Source: Clostridium peptidivorans (GTDB lineage: Bacteria; Bacillota; Clostridia; Clostridiales; Clostridiaceae). Taken from it: a DNA stretch of 64,000 nt. Location: NCBI RefSeq assembly GCF_900205925.1, contig NZ_OAOD01000013.1, positions 1 to 64,000 of the forward strand. Direction: 5' to 3'. The translations under genes and the position numbers were made by a program. The notes below the pieces were generated by a model, which did no database searches, was not told the DNA's origin, and was given only the letters and a program-made list of their open reading frames with translations. Below, one piece after another: positions 45,056 through 52,845 of this stretch (its first letter is position 1; every line of letters begins with the position of its first letter).

Positions 45056-46363
45056 ATGCTATTATTAAACCCGGTTATATTATCAGTTATTATAATGTCA
45101 GCACTGTGTCTTTTAAAGCTAAATGTTATGCTAGCAATACTTATAGCTGCAATTGTTGCAGGTTTGGCTGCTGGAATGCCAATAGCAGACACCATGACAA
45201 CTTTAATAGGGGGCATGGGTGGAAACTCAGAAACAGCATTAAGCTACGTATTACTTGGAGCTTTAGCTGTTGCAATCAATAAGACAGGCCTTGCTACAAT
45301 ACTTGCAAAAAAAATTGCAAAGGTAGTTAAGGGAAAAGCTATAGTGTTTACATTACTTATTGCATTTGTAGCTTGTTTTTCACAAAATCTTATTCCAGTA
45401 CACATTGCATTTATTCCAATTTTGATACCACCACTAATTCCTTTAATGAATAAGATGAAAATAGATAGAAGAGCAGTAGCTTGTGCATTAACCTTTGGTC
45501 TTAAGGCACCTTATGTAACATTACCAGTAGGATTTGGACTTATATTCCATAACACTATAAGAGACCAGATGATACAAAATGGAGTTAATGTAACAACTAG
45601 TGACGTTGCATCAGTAATGTGGATAGGCGGAGCAAGTATGGTTATAGGCTTATTCCTTGCAGTATTCATATTCTATAGAAAACCAAGAGAATATAGAGAA
45701 ATGATGATGAATGAAGCTGATGAGGCAGCAGCAGCAGTGGATGAAAAGATGACAGGTAAACACTGGCTTGCATTACTTGGAGCAGTAGCTGCATTTGTGG
45801 TTCAGCTTTTAACAAAATCTCTTCCACTTGGAGCATTGGCAGGTTTAGTAATTATGGTGTTAACAAAATCAATAGTATGGAAAGATGTAGACGAACTTAT
45901 GGATGGCGGAATGAAACTTATGGGATTCATAGCTTTCGTAATGCTTGTGGCAGCAGGATATGGTAACGTTTTAAGAGAAACAGGAGCTATAGAAGCGCTA
46001 GTTACTGCTACAGCAGGTATGATAGGAGGTAAAATGGGAGGAGCATTCTTAATGCTTTTCGTTGGACTAGTTGTAACAATGGGTATAGGAACATCCTTTG
46101 GTACAGTTCCAATTATAGCGGCTATATACTGCCCGCTTGGAATAAAACTTGGAATGAGTCCAGCTTTAATTATACTTTTATTAGGTATAGCAGCAGCACT
46201 TGGAGATGCAGGTTCACCAGCTTCAGATAGTACACTTGGACCTACTTCTGGATTAAGTGTAGATGGACAACATGATCACATTTGGGATACTTGTGTACCA
46301 ACATTTATATTCTATGATATACCATTATTCCTAGCAGGTATGGTTGGAGCAATGTTTTTATAA
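45056..46363 (+). CDS. YuiF-like Na+/H+ antiporter-family permease, probable histidine carrier
   Basis: Seen: 435 residues, eleven to twelve hydrophobic segments, N-terminal Na_H_antiport_2 pattern (MLAILIAAIVAGLAAGMP) and NhaC-like core (FSQNLIPVHIAFIPILIPPL, GIGTSFGTVPIIAAIYCPLG, GDAGSPASDSTLGPTSGL). Family members resemble B. subtilis YuiF, annotated as an amino-acid carrier. Its place between the epimerase (22 nt upstream) and hutH makes histidine uptake the most likely job (inference from context). Start ATG at 45056 with AAGGGGGAA. Confidence 0.85.
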   Translation: MLLLNPVILSVIIMSALCLLKLNVMLAILIAAIVAGLAAGMPIADTMTTLIGGMGGNSETALSYVLLGALAVAINKTGLATILAKKIAKVVKGKAIVFTLLIAFVACFSQNLIPVHIAFIPILIPPLIPLMNKMKIDRRAVACALTFGLKAPYVTLPVGFGLIFHNTIRDQMIQNGVNVTTSDVASVMWIGGASMVIGLFLAVFIFYRKPREYREMMMNEADEAAAAVDEKMTGKHWLALLGAVAAFVVQLLTKSLPLGALAGLVIMVLTKSIVWKDVDELMDGGMKLMGFIAFVMLVAAGYGNVLRETGAIEALVTATAGMIGGKMGGAFLMLFVGLVVTMGIGTSFGTVPIIAAIYCPLGIKLGMSPALIILLLGIAAALGDAGSPASDSTLGPTSGLSVDGQHDHIWDTCVPTFIFYDIPLFLAGMVGAMFL

Positions 46364-46402
46364 TAATTGATAAGTAAGAATTAATAAATAATAATTTAGG
46401 TT

Positions 46403-46426
46403 GAAATTCAGCTTTAGCTGAATTTC
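46403..46426. repeat. Short palindromic intergenic repeat (GAAATTCAGC type), copy 2
   Basis: GAAATTCAGC/GCTGAATTTC around TTTA. Flanks AATTTAGGTT and TTCCATAATTAT are shared with the copy at 59175-59198. Confidence 0.7.
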
Positions 46427-46499
46427 TTCCATAATTATGGCATGGACAACAATAGTTTTAAATTAACATAAATACATAACTGAAAGGGAGGAACTTAAG

Positions 46500-48044
46500 A
46501 TGAAAGAAATAAGAGAAGTATTATTAACTGGAAATGACTTAACTTTAGAGGAAGTGGTATCTGTAGCTAGATATGGTGCTAAAGTTTTTTTAAGTGAGGA
46601 AGCTAAAAATGGCGTATTAGAATCAAGAAAGATTATTGATGATATAGTTGAAAATGAAAGAGTAGTGTATGGAGTAACTACAGGATTTGGTGAATTTTGT
46701 AATGTGAGTATATCAAAAGAAGATTGTAAAACATTGCAAGAAAATCTTATTCGTTCACATGCTTGTGGATATGGACCAAAATTCTCTGCAGATATAGTAA
46801 GGACTATAATGCTAACAAGAGCAAATGCATTAGCAAAGGGATATTCAGGAATAAGAATAGGAACATTAAATACATTAATATCAATGTTAAATGCAGGAGT
46901 ACATCCACAAATACCTGAAAAAGGATCTCTTGGGGCATCAGGAGACTTAGCACCACTTGCTCACATGGTTCTACCAATGCTTGGACTTGGCGAAGCTGAA
47001 TATAATGGAGAAGTAATGTCAGGTAAAGAAGCTATGGAGAAAGCAGGAGTTGAAGTAATTGAATTAGATGCTAAAGAAGGACTAGCTTTAATCAATGGAA
47101 CTCAGGTTTTAACATCAACAGGAGCGTTAGCAACATATGATGCAATTGAACTTTTAAAAGTTAGTGATATAGTAGCAGCTCTTTCAATGGAAGCATTAAG
47201 AGGTATTACAGATGCATTTGACTCTAGAACTCACGTAATAAGAGCTCACGAAGGACAAATGGCTACAGCAAGAAATATCTTAAAATTAGTTGAGGGAAGT
47301 ACTTATGTAACAAGACAAGGAGAACTTAGAGTGCAGGATGCTTACTCACTAAGATGCGTACCTCAAATTCATGGAGCTAGCAAGGATACTATTGATTATG
47401 TTCAGAAAAAAGTTGAAATAGAAATCAATTCAGTTACAGACAATCCAATAATAACAAGAGAAGGAGATGTAATTTCTGGAGGTAACTTCCACGGAGAACC
47501 AATGGCACAACCTTTTGACTTCTTAGGAATTGGAGCAGCAGAAATTGCAAACGTATCAGAAAGAAGAATTGAAAGACTTATAAATCATCAATTAAATGAC
47601 TTGCCAGCATTCCTTGCAAAGCATGGTGGATTAAACTCTGGATTTATGATAACTCAGTATGCAGCAGCAGCTTTAGTATCAGAAAATAAAGTTCTTGCTC
47701 ACCCTGCATCAGTAGACTCCATTCCATCTTCAGCTAACCAAGAAGACTTAGTAAGTATGGGAACAATAGCTGCAAGAAAGGCAAGAGATATAATCGACAA
47801 TGCTAAGAGAGTAGTGGCAACAGAAATGATGGCAGCATGCCAAGCTATAGATTTTAGAAAAGATAAAGGTTTCGAATTAGGAAAAGGAACTAAAGAAGCA
47901 TATAAAGTAGTAAGAGAATCTTTAGACTTCATAGAATTTGATACTGATATACAGATGTATAAAGAATTGGATAAAGCTACAGAATTAATAAGCAGCGGAA
48001 AGTTATTAGAAGCAGTTGAAAAATTAGTTAAATTAGAGCACTAA
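46500..48044 (+). CDS. hutH: Histidine ammonia-lyase
   Basis: First step of histidine catabolism: L-histidine to trans-urocanate plus ammonia. Seen: 514 residues with the self-forming MIO cofactor triad Ala146-Ser147-Gly148 in GSLGASGDLAPLAHM, the catalytic Tyr in VVYGVTTGFGEF, and the conserved NPIITREGDVISGGNFHGEP and ASVDSIPSSANQEDLVSMG segments. Length and residues are standard. Start ATG at 46500 with AGGGAGG. It is the last gene of the epimerase-permease-hutH unit; a 136-nt gap with a small palindrome separates it from the permease, so an extra internal promoter is possible. Confidence 0.97.
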   Translation: MKEIREVLLTGNDLTLEEVVSVARYGAKVFLSEEAKNGVLESRKIIDDIVENERVVYGVTTGFGEFCNVSISKEDCKTLQENLIRSHACGYGPKFSADIVRTIMLTRANALAKGYSGIRIGTLNTLISMLNAGVHPQIPEKGSLGASGDLAPLAHMVLPMLGLGEAEYNGEVMSGKEAMEKAGVEVIELDAKEGLALINGTQVLTSTGALATYDAIELLKVSDIVAALSMEALRGITDAFDSRTHVIRAHEGQMATARNILKLVEGSTYVTRQGELRVQDAYSLRCVPQIHGASKDTIDYVQKKVEIEINSVTDNPIITREGDVISGGNFHGEPMAQPFDFLGIGAAEIANVSERRIERLINHQLNDLPAFLAKHGGLNSGFMITQYAAAALVSENKVLAHPASVDSIPSSANQEDLVSMGTIAARKARDIIDNAKRVVATEMMAACQAIDFRKDKGFELGKGTKEAYKVVRESLDFIEFDTDIQMYKELDKATELISSGKLLEAVEKLVKLEH

Positions 48045-48046
48045 AA

Positions 48047-48086
48047 GAAAAGCCATCTCACAGTTAATAGTGAGGTGGCTTTTTAT
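48047..48086 (+). terminator. Terminator after hutH
   Basis: Stem AAAAGCCAtCTCAC/GTGAGgTGGCTTTT with an 8-nt loop. Confidence 0.9.
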
Positions 48087-48111
48087 ACAAAAATAATGAT
48101 TAAAAATTTAA

Positions 48112-48147
48112 AGCATACATAGATTTCGATTAAAATCCATGTATGCT
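48112..48147 (-). terminator. Terminator of the HutF-like gene
   Basis: 15-bp arms AGCATACATaGATTT/AAATCcATGTATGCT, one mismatch, 6-nt loop, located just after the minus-strand stop at 48175. Confidence 0.75.
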
Positions 48148-48174
48148 ACTTTTATAGAAAAACATTAGTATATT

Positions 48175-49464
48175 TTAATCAACAAATAATTTGGATAATA
48201 AGTTCTTAAGTGGAGTTTCAATATCCTTGTCCATGTCTAAAGTAATTAAAATTCCGTCCTTAACCACATTTTTGGAGCTTACAAATACATCAGATACATA
48301 GCCTTCTTTATTAGTTACTTTTACATCACAAAAATGACCATTATCAAGTGTTCCAATGCATCCTTGGTTAAATTTAAATGGGGTTTTACCTAGAGAATTA
48401 ATTACTTCAGGATTAATATTTGTAAATTTATTTTTTAGAAAGTTACGTTCTCCTGTTACTGATAAATCATCATTACTAGCTTCTCCATCGGTACCTAGAT
48501 ATAATGGTATATTCATTTCTAAGAATTTTTCTAAGTTAGCTTCTCCAGCCTTTATTCTTTCATTCATTCTTGGGTTTAATACAACATTCATATTATATTT
48601 CTTGATAACTTCATATTCTTCATCATCAAGCCAGATACAATCGGATAAAATTACATGCTCAAGACTTTTAATTTCTTTATTTTTAAGTAAGGATTCTAAG
48701 AACTTTAATGGACGCATACCGTATAACTCAAGGGATAAGTCTACATCTCCTTTATCTTCCGATAGATGAAATTGAATATACTTTCCATTTTCAAAAGCTA
48801 AATTAATTCCTTTTACTATAGCCTCTTTTGTGGAAGCGTGTATGCTGTGAAGTGAAGGAGCAACTATTATATCCTTATCACACATTTCTCCAAATAACAT
48901 GTAAAAATTCATTTCTGCTTCGTCGACAGTTTCGAAATAACTTTTTTGAGAGTTCTTTTTTGATTCATATGCATTTTCAGTTAATATATCATAATTCATT
49001 CTGCCAAAATAAAGTCTAATGCCTGTGTCTTTTGCAGCCCTTAATACTTCTTTATCTAAAGTGTTGCCTTTATTGCCATGGCAATAAAAGGATACCATAA
49101 CTGATGTAACTCCAAGTGTAAGCATACGAGAAAATGCTCTTAAACATCCATAATATATGTATTCAGGTTGTAGTTTTACGCTATATTTATAGATTGTATT
49201 ACGGCACCAAGTTCCTAGATCCCAAGATTTATCTACAATATCTGTATATATAGATTGTTCGGGATGAGAATGAGCATTAAAATCTCCAGCTTCTATTATA
49301 TATTCATTTGAATAATCATACACTATTCCTGGAAATTTACCTTGAAAAACTTCATCTAACTTAATTTCCTCAATTAGGCCTGTATTTAAATTTGAAATAA
49401 TATAACCAGGATGCACCTCCGTATCTTTTTTAATATTTCCGTTAATAAGAATTCTTTCTTCCAT
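48175..49464 (-). CDS. Amidohydrolase related to HutF/ATZ-TRZ deaminases
   Basis: Seen: 429 residues of the amidohydrolase superfamily with HSH metal motif in GDFNAHSHPEQ, the metal His in IQFHLSEDKGDV, VAPSLHSIHAST near the usual HutF-type substrate loop, and the C-terminal metal Asp in LGTDGEASNDDL. The strand-6 position that normally carries His (…HC..L) reads LSDCIWLDD, so that residue is Asp or shifted. Related enzymes deaminate formimino-glutamate, guanine-like or triazine compounds. The neighbourhood favours a histidine-derived substrate, but a formiminoglutamate deiminase would be redundant with FtcD. Start ATG at 49464 with AGAGGAT. It is transcribed against hutH. Confidence 0.75.
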   Translation of the reverse strand: MEERILINGNIKKDTEVHPGYIISNLNTGLIEEIKLDEVFQGKFPGIVYDYSNEYIIEAGDFNAHSHPEQSIYTDIVDKSWDLGTWCRNTIYKYSVKLQPEYIYYGCLRAFSRMLTLGVTSVMVSFYCHGNKGNTLDKEVLRAAKDTGIRLYFGRMNYDILTENAYESKKNSQKSYFETVDEAEMNFYMLFGEMCDKDIIVAPSLHSIHASTKEAIVKGINLAFENGKYIQFHLSEDKGDVDLSLELYGMRPLKFLESLLKNKEIKSLEHVILSDCIWLDDEEYEVIKKYNMNVVLNPRMNERIKAGEANLEKFLEMNIPLYLGTDGEASNDDLSVTGERNFLKNKFTNINPEVINSLGKTPFKFNQGCIGTLDNGHFCDVKVTNKEGYVSDVFVSSKNVVKDGILITLDMDKDIETPLKNLLSKLFVD

Positions 49465-49608
49465 AGTTATCCTCTTTTCTATTTATATTAGTTATTATGA
49501 GTATTCTGCAAAAACTCTAAGATTCCTTTTAAAAATGCTAAAGGTTTCTTAAATATCCAGTGGTTAATTCTTAGTCCATATATTTAGCAAATATATAGTA
49601 GAAATTAG

Positions 49609-49636
49609 GCAAAATTTGCAGGGTGGCAAAATTTGC
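49609..49636. promoter_or_regulatory. Twin palindromes upstream of the gltS6 sigma-54 promoter
   Basis: GCAAAATTTGC occurs twice (49609-49619 and 49626-49636), 17 bp apart, 55-80 bp upstream of the -24/-12 element. This is a likely enhancer-binding-protein site pair. Confidence 0.6.
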
Positions 49637-49690
49637 AGTGCAGAGCAAGTGGAAATATTAAGAAAAGATAGAAAATTCGATCATAAATAT

Positions 49691-49709
49691 TTGGCATAGA
49701 TTTTGCTTT
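49691..49709 (+). promoter_or_regulatory. Sigma-54 (-24/-12) promoter of gltS6
   Basis: TTGGCATAGATTTTGCTTT has the invariant GG and GC separated by 10 bp, matching TGGCAC-N5-TTGCW in all key positions. It lies about 40 nt before the gltS6 start. Confidence 0.85.
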
Positions 49710-49751
49710 AATAAATTAGTGAAATAATAAAATGTGGTGGGAGGTATTTTT

Positions 49752-50981
49752 ATGAAAATTGAAACTGTAAAAGGTATCTTAACATTTAAGATGGACATGA
49801 TTGCTACATTAACTGTTGCATTACTGCTATTATTTTTAGGGTATTATTTAAGAAAGAAAGTTAAATTCTTTGAAAGGTTTTGTATTCCAGCACCAGTTAT
49901 TGGAGGACTTTTATTTTCAGTATTAGCTTTAATATTGAAACAAAGCAATATAATCACCATTAGCATGGATACAACTTTTCAGTCCCCATTTATGATTGCA
50001 TTTTTTACAACAGTAGGAATAGGTGGAAGTTTTTCTTTAGTTAAAAAGGGTGGAAAACCTTTAATAATTTACTGGATACTTTGTAGCATACTTGCAATTT
50101 CTCAAAATATTATAGGTGTTGCTACAGCTAAAATGATTGGAATTCATCCTGTGCTTGGAGTAATGATGGGTGCTGTATCAATGGAAGGTGGACACGGCGC
50201 AGCAGCAGCCTTTGGACCAACAGCAGAAGCTTTAGGTGTTGCAAGTGCAACTACTGTAGCAGTGGCAGCAGCAACATTTGGACTTATATCTGGAGGCCTT
50301 ATAGGAGGACCTATAGCAAAATATTTAATAGATAAAAATAATTTAAAACCTACTGAAGTGGAAGATTTTGAAGGAGAATCCTATAGAGAAGCAGCAGGTA
50401 TAGCCTCAAATTCAAATGTTACATCTCATGGGTTTTTAGTTCAATTAGCTATAATAACAATTTGTATGACTATAGGTTCAGTAGTATGTGCTTGGATTGC
50501 TAAAACTGGAACAGTAATTCCAGGATATGTAGGAGCAATGTTTACAGCGGTTGCATTTAGAAATCTCAATGACAAGTTTAAATTTATAAAAATTGACTTC
50601 TATATTGTAGACTTAATAGGAGATGTTTGCTTAGGAATATTCTTGTCTATGGCCCTTATGTCATTAAAGTTATGGGAACTTGCAACTCTTGCAGGACCAA
50701 TGGTAATAGTGTTATTTGCACAAGTAGCATTTATGATTTTCTATACTATATTTGTAGTATTTAAATCCTTAGGAAAAGACTTTGATGCAGCGGTTATGGC
50801 ATCTGGAATGGCAGGTCATGGACTTGGTGCAACTCCAAATGCTATAGCAAATATGGGAGCTGTAACAGAAAAATATGGACCATCCACTAAGGCATTTTTA
50901 ATAGTACCTTTAGTTGGAGCATTTTTAATAGATTTAATAGGAATACCAAACATCGTATGGTTTATTAACTTCTTTAAATAA
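49752..50981 (+). CDS. gltS: Sodium/glutamate symporter GltS, dispersed copy 6
   Basis: ESS-family carrier, 409 residues, the most divergent of the six here. It has an extra N-terminal stretch (KIETVKGILTFKMDMIATLT), SMEGGHGAAAAFGP in place of TMTGGHGTGAAFG, and ASGMAGHGLGATPNAI in place of SAGHCGFGMGATP, so both re-entrant loops differ and the substrate may too. Start choice: the GTG at 49734 precedes the GGGAGG ribosome site, so ATG at 49752 is used. It is expressed from a -24/-12 promoter with twin upstream palindromes, unlike the sigma-A promoters of the tandem copies. Confidence 0.9.
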   Translation: MKIETVKGILTFKMDMIATLTVALLLLFLGYYLRKKVKFFERFCIPAPVIGGLLFSVLALILKQSNIITISMDTTFQSPFMIAFFTTVGIGGSFSLVKKGGKPLIIYWILCSILAISQNIIGVATAKMIGIHPVLGVMMGAVSMEGGHGAAAAFGPTAEALGVASATTVAVAAATFGLISGGLIGGPIAKYLIDKNNLKPTEVEDFEGESYREAAGIASNSNVTSHGFLVQLAIITICMTIGSVVCAWIAKTGTVIPGYVGAMFTAVAFRNLNDKFKFIKIDFYIVDLIGDVCLGIFLSMALMSLKLWELATLAGPMVIVLFAQVAFMIFYTIFVVFKSLGKDFDAAVMASGMAGHGLGATPNAIANMGAVTEKYGPSTKAFLIVPLVGAFLIDLIGIPNIVWFINFFK

Positions 50982-50995
50982 GTAAAGACATTTTT

Positions 50996-51208
50996 AATGT
51001 TAAACTGGTCGTATAAAATTTTCATCTAGGAAGGCGTTCATTTCGCTAAAAATGGCTAATATTTATAAATTTAAAATCCCTAAGCCTCCTAAACTCACTA
51101 TGGCTCAGACAGTAGGATGCTCTTAACGGTATTTTAAATTTATAAATAAAGCCGTTTTAAAGCTCATTCAATGCCTTCTACGATGAAAATTCTATACTCC
51201 ATAACATT
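50996..51208. repeat. Large palindromic element, copy A
   Basis: 213 bp between AATGTT and AACATT ends, extended by T5/A5 flanks. The outer arm GTATAAAATTTTCATC pairs with GATGAAAATTCTATAC. The inner arms around AATATTTATAAATTT pair with AAATTTATAAATA. The loop carries AAACTCACTATGGCTCAGAC. It begins 14 nt after the gltS6 stop, in the same orientation as copy C. It has no coding capacity. Confidence 0.8.
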
Positions 51209-51337
51209 AAAAATTTATTCATGAAAACTGTTGAAGGAAGGAATTTCGCTTTGGCGAAACCTCCTATAAATTAATATAGTTCTAGTAATTCAGGTGATTC
51301 AATCTCTTCATTTGGTAGGCATAGGAGATATTTTCAA

Positions 51338-51545
51338 TGTTGAACATATAGTATGGGATTTGCATTGTAGAAAGCATTGAACAAGCACTAGAATCTCTTT
51401 ATTTCTGAATTTAAATCACCTAAACTTTTTACTGTCTGAACGAAGTGAGTTTAAAAAGTTTAGGTGATTTAAAGGCAGAAATATTAGAGATTCTCTGCAC
51501 AGCGAACGCTTTCTTAAATGCAAATCCCATACGTGAGGTTCAACA
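51338..51545. repeat. Large palindromic element, copy B (inverted)
   Basis: 208 bp from TGTTGA to TCAACA. The outer arm GTATGGGATTTGCATT pairs with AATGCAAATCCCATAC. Inner arms AAATCACCTAAACTTTTT and AAAAAGTTTAGGTGATTT flank ACTGTCTGAACGAAGTGAGT, the reverse complement of the copy A/C loop, so this copy is inverted relative to them. It lies 130 bp after copy A; a small GAATTTCGC/GCGAAA palindrome sits between them. Confidence 0.82.
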
Positions 51546-51622
51546 TAAAAAAATGATTCGTATTTTTTATCGTCTACAAAATAATAGGAAGATTTTAAAT
51601 TGTTTGAATATATTATAAAAAT

Positions 51623-51654
51623 TAGACGTTTTATTGATGAAATGATGATATAAT
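51623..51654 (+). promoter_or_regulatory. Promoter of ftcD2-folT-fhs-fchA with 11-bp-spaced repeat
   Basis: TAGACGTTTTATTGATGAA (51623-51641) has GACG at 51625 and GATG at 51636, 11 bp apart. Seven bases separate the second repeat (GATGAA) from TATAAT at 51649-51654. The distances are the same as at hutU. Confidence 0.65.
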
Positions 51655-51788
51655 TTAAGTGTAAAGTAAATGATTTCATAAAAGTACAGCTTCTAAATAC
51701 ATATTATAAAAAATACGTAATAAAGATGCTGGACAAAGGATGAAAATAAATAAAATAACATTTTTAATATATTAAGGGGGATCTTATT

Positions 51789-52682
51789 ATGGCAAAATTA
51801 GTTGAATGCGTACCAAATTTTAGTGAAGGAAGAAATAAAGAAGTTGTAGAAAGGATAGTAGATGAAGTAAGAAAGGTAAAAGAAGTTAAGCTTTTAGACT
51901 ATTCATCAGATGAAGATCATAACAGAACAGTTGTAACTTTCATTGGATCACCTGAAAAGGTAAAAGAAGCTGTTGTAAATATGGCTAAAGTAGCAACTGA
52001 ATTAATAGATATGACAACTCACCATGGTGCACATCCTAGAATGGGAGCAGTAGATGTTGTACCATTTACTCCAGTAGCAGATATAACTATGGAAGAGTGT
52101 ATAGAAATAGCAAAAGAAGTAGGAAAAGAAATCGGAAGTTTAGGAATTCCAGTATACTTATATGAGGATGCAGCAACAAAACCAGAAAGAAAAAATCTTG
52201 CAGATGTAAGAAAAGGACAATATGAAGGATTCTTTGAAAAGATTGTAAAGCCAGAATGGAAACCAGATTTTGGTCCACAAGAAATGAATGCAAAGAGTGG
52301 ATGTACAGCAGTAGGCGCTAGAGTAGCATTAGTAGCATTTAATGTAAACTTAGGAACTGATAGACTTGAAGTTGCAGATGCTATAGCTAAAAAGGTTAGA
52401 TTCATAGGTGGCGGTCTTAGATTTGTAAAAGCTATAGGATTAAAATTAGAAGAAAGAAACCAAGTTCAAGTGTCTATGAACTTAGTTAACTATGAAAAAA
52501 CAGCAGTATATAGAGCATTTGAAATGATAAAGATAGAAGCTAAAAGATATGGAGTTCCAGTTGTAGGCAGCGAAGTTATAGGAACAGTTCCTATGAAGGC
52601 ATTACTTGATGCTGCAGAATACTACTTACAAATTGAAAACTTTGATATTAACCAAATTCTTGAAAAGAGATTGTTAGAATAA
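51789..52682 (+). CDS. ftcD: Glutamate formiminotransferase (FtcD2)
   Basis: Transfers the formimino group from N-formimino-glutamate to tetrahydrofolate, giving glutamate and 5-formimino-THF. Seen: 297 residues, the formiminotransferase half without the cyclodeaminase domain, which is a separate gene here (fchA). Motifs: CVPNFSEGRN, catalytic-His HHGAHPRMGAVDVVPFTP, YLYEDAATKPERKNLADVRK, the glycine-rich RFIGGGLRFVKAIGL and GTVPMKALLDAAEYYL. This is the canonical copy; FtcD1 at 35953 is divergent. Start ATG at 51789 with AGGGGGAT. First gene of the one-carbon operon, with a leader of about 130 nt. Confidence 0.95.
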   Translation: MAKLVECVPNFSEGRNKEVVERIVDEVRKVKEVKLLDYSSDEDHNRTVVTFIGSPEKVKEAVVNMAKVATELIDMTTHHGAHPRMGAVDVVPFTPVADITMEECIEIAKEVGKEIGSLGIPVYLYEDAATKPERKNLADVRKGQYEGFFEKIVKPEWKPDFGPQEMNAKSGCTAVGARVALVAFNVNLGTDRLEVADAIAKKVRFIGGGLRFVKAIGLKLEERNQVQVSMNLVNYEKTAVYRAFEMIKIEAKRYGVPVVGSEVIGTVPMKALLDAAEYYLQIENFDINQILEKRLLE

Positions 52683-52699
52683 TTTCCTAATCCACCTTG

Positions 52700-52758
52700 C
52701 ATGATTTACAGAAATATATGATTTCGTTGTAAATCAGCACATCTCATTTATTTGAGAT
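52700..52758. repeat. Dispersed intergenic element, reverse copy of the 4126-4241 repeat
   Basis: GATTTAC (52703-52709) pairs with GTAAATC (52729-52735) around ATATGATTTCGTT, followed by AGCACATCTCA. Read on the other strand this matches the composite repeat at 4126-4241. A fragment, TTTATTTGAGATGTTT, is also at 60995-61010. Confidence 0.6.
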
Positions 52759-52767
52759 GTTTCTTTT
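52739..52767 (+). terminator. Terminator-like hairpin after ftcD2
   Basis: ACATCTCA/TGAGATGT with a 6-nt loop and TTCTTTT. It may attenuate transcription into folT-fhs-fchA. Confidence 0.65.
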
Positions 52768-52776
52768 AAAATTACA

Positions 52777-52815
52777 GACGTCTGCAAATACCATAAGGGT
52801 TTGTAGACGTTTGAA
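52777..52815. other. Second hairpin in the ftcD2-folT gap
   Basis: CAGACGTCTgCAAA pairs with TTTGtAGACGTTTG across ACCATAAGGG. It contains two GACG motifs, but 29 bp apart. There is no T tract. Function unknown. Confidence 0.4.
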
Positions 52816-52845
52816 AAATACATAGGGCATTAAGGGGGGGAAGAA

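Noticed and set aside
50996-51545. CRISPR array or phage attachment site
   Set aside because: Only two units, each itself palindromic and about 210 bp long, with no regular spacers, cas genes or integrase nearby.
51416-51679. 87-residue minus-strand ORF in the palindromic region
   Set aside because: It runs through the arms of copy B, has no ribosome site and no protein-like composition.
52777-52809. Fourth SARP-type direct repeat upstream of folT
   Set aside because: The two GACG motifs are 29 bp apart, belong to opposite arms of a hairpin, and no TATAAT follows at 7-8 bp.
52683-52845. THF riboswitch upstream of the folT-like gene
   Set aside because: I could not find the conserved THF-aptamer core; the gap contains only two hairpins and a dispersed repeat.
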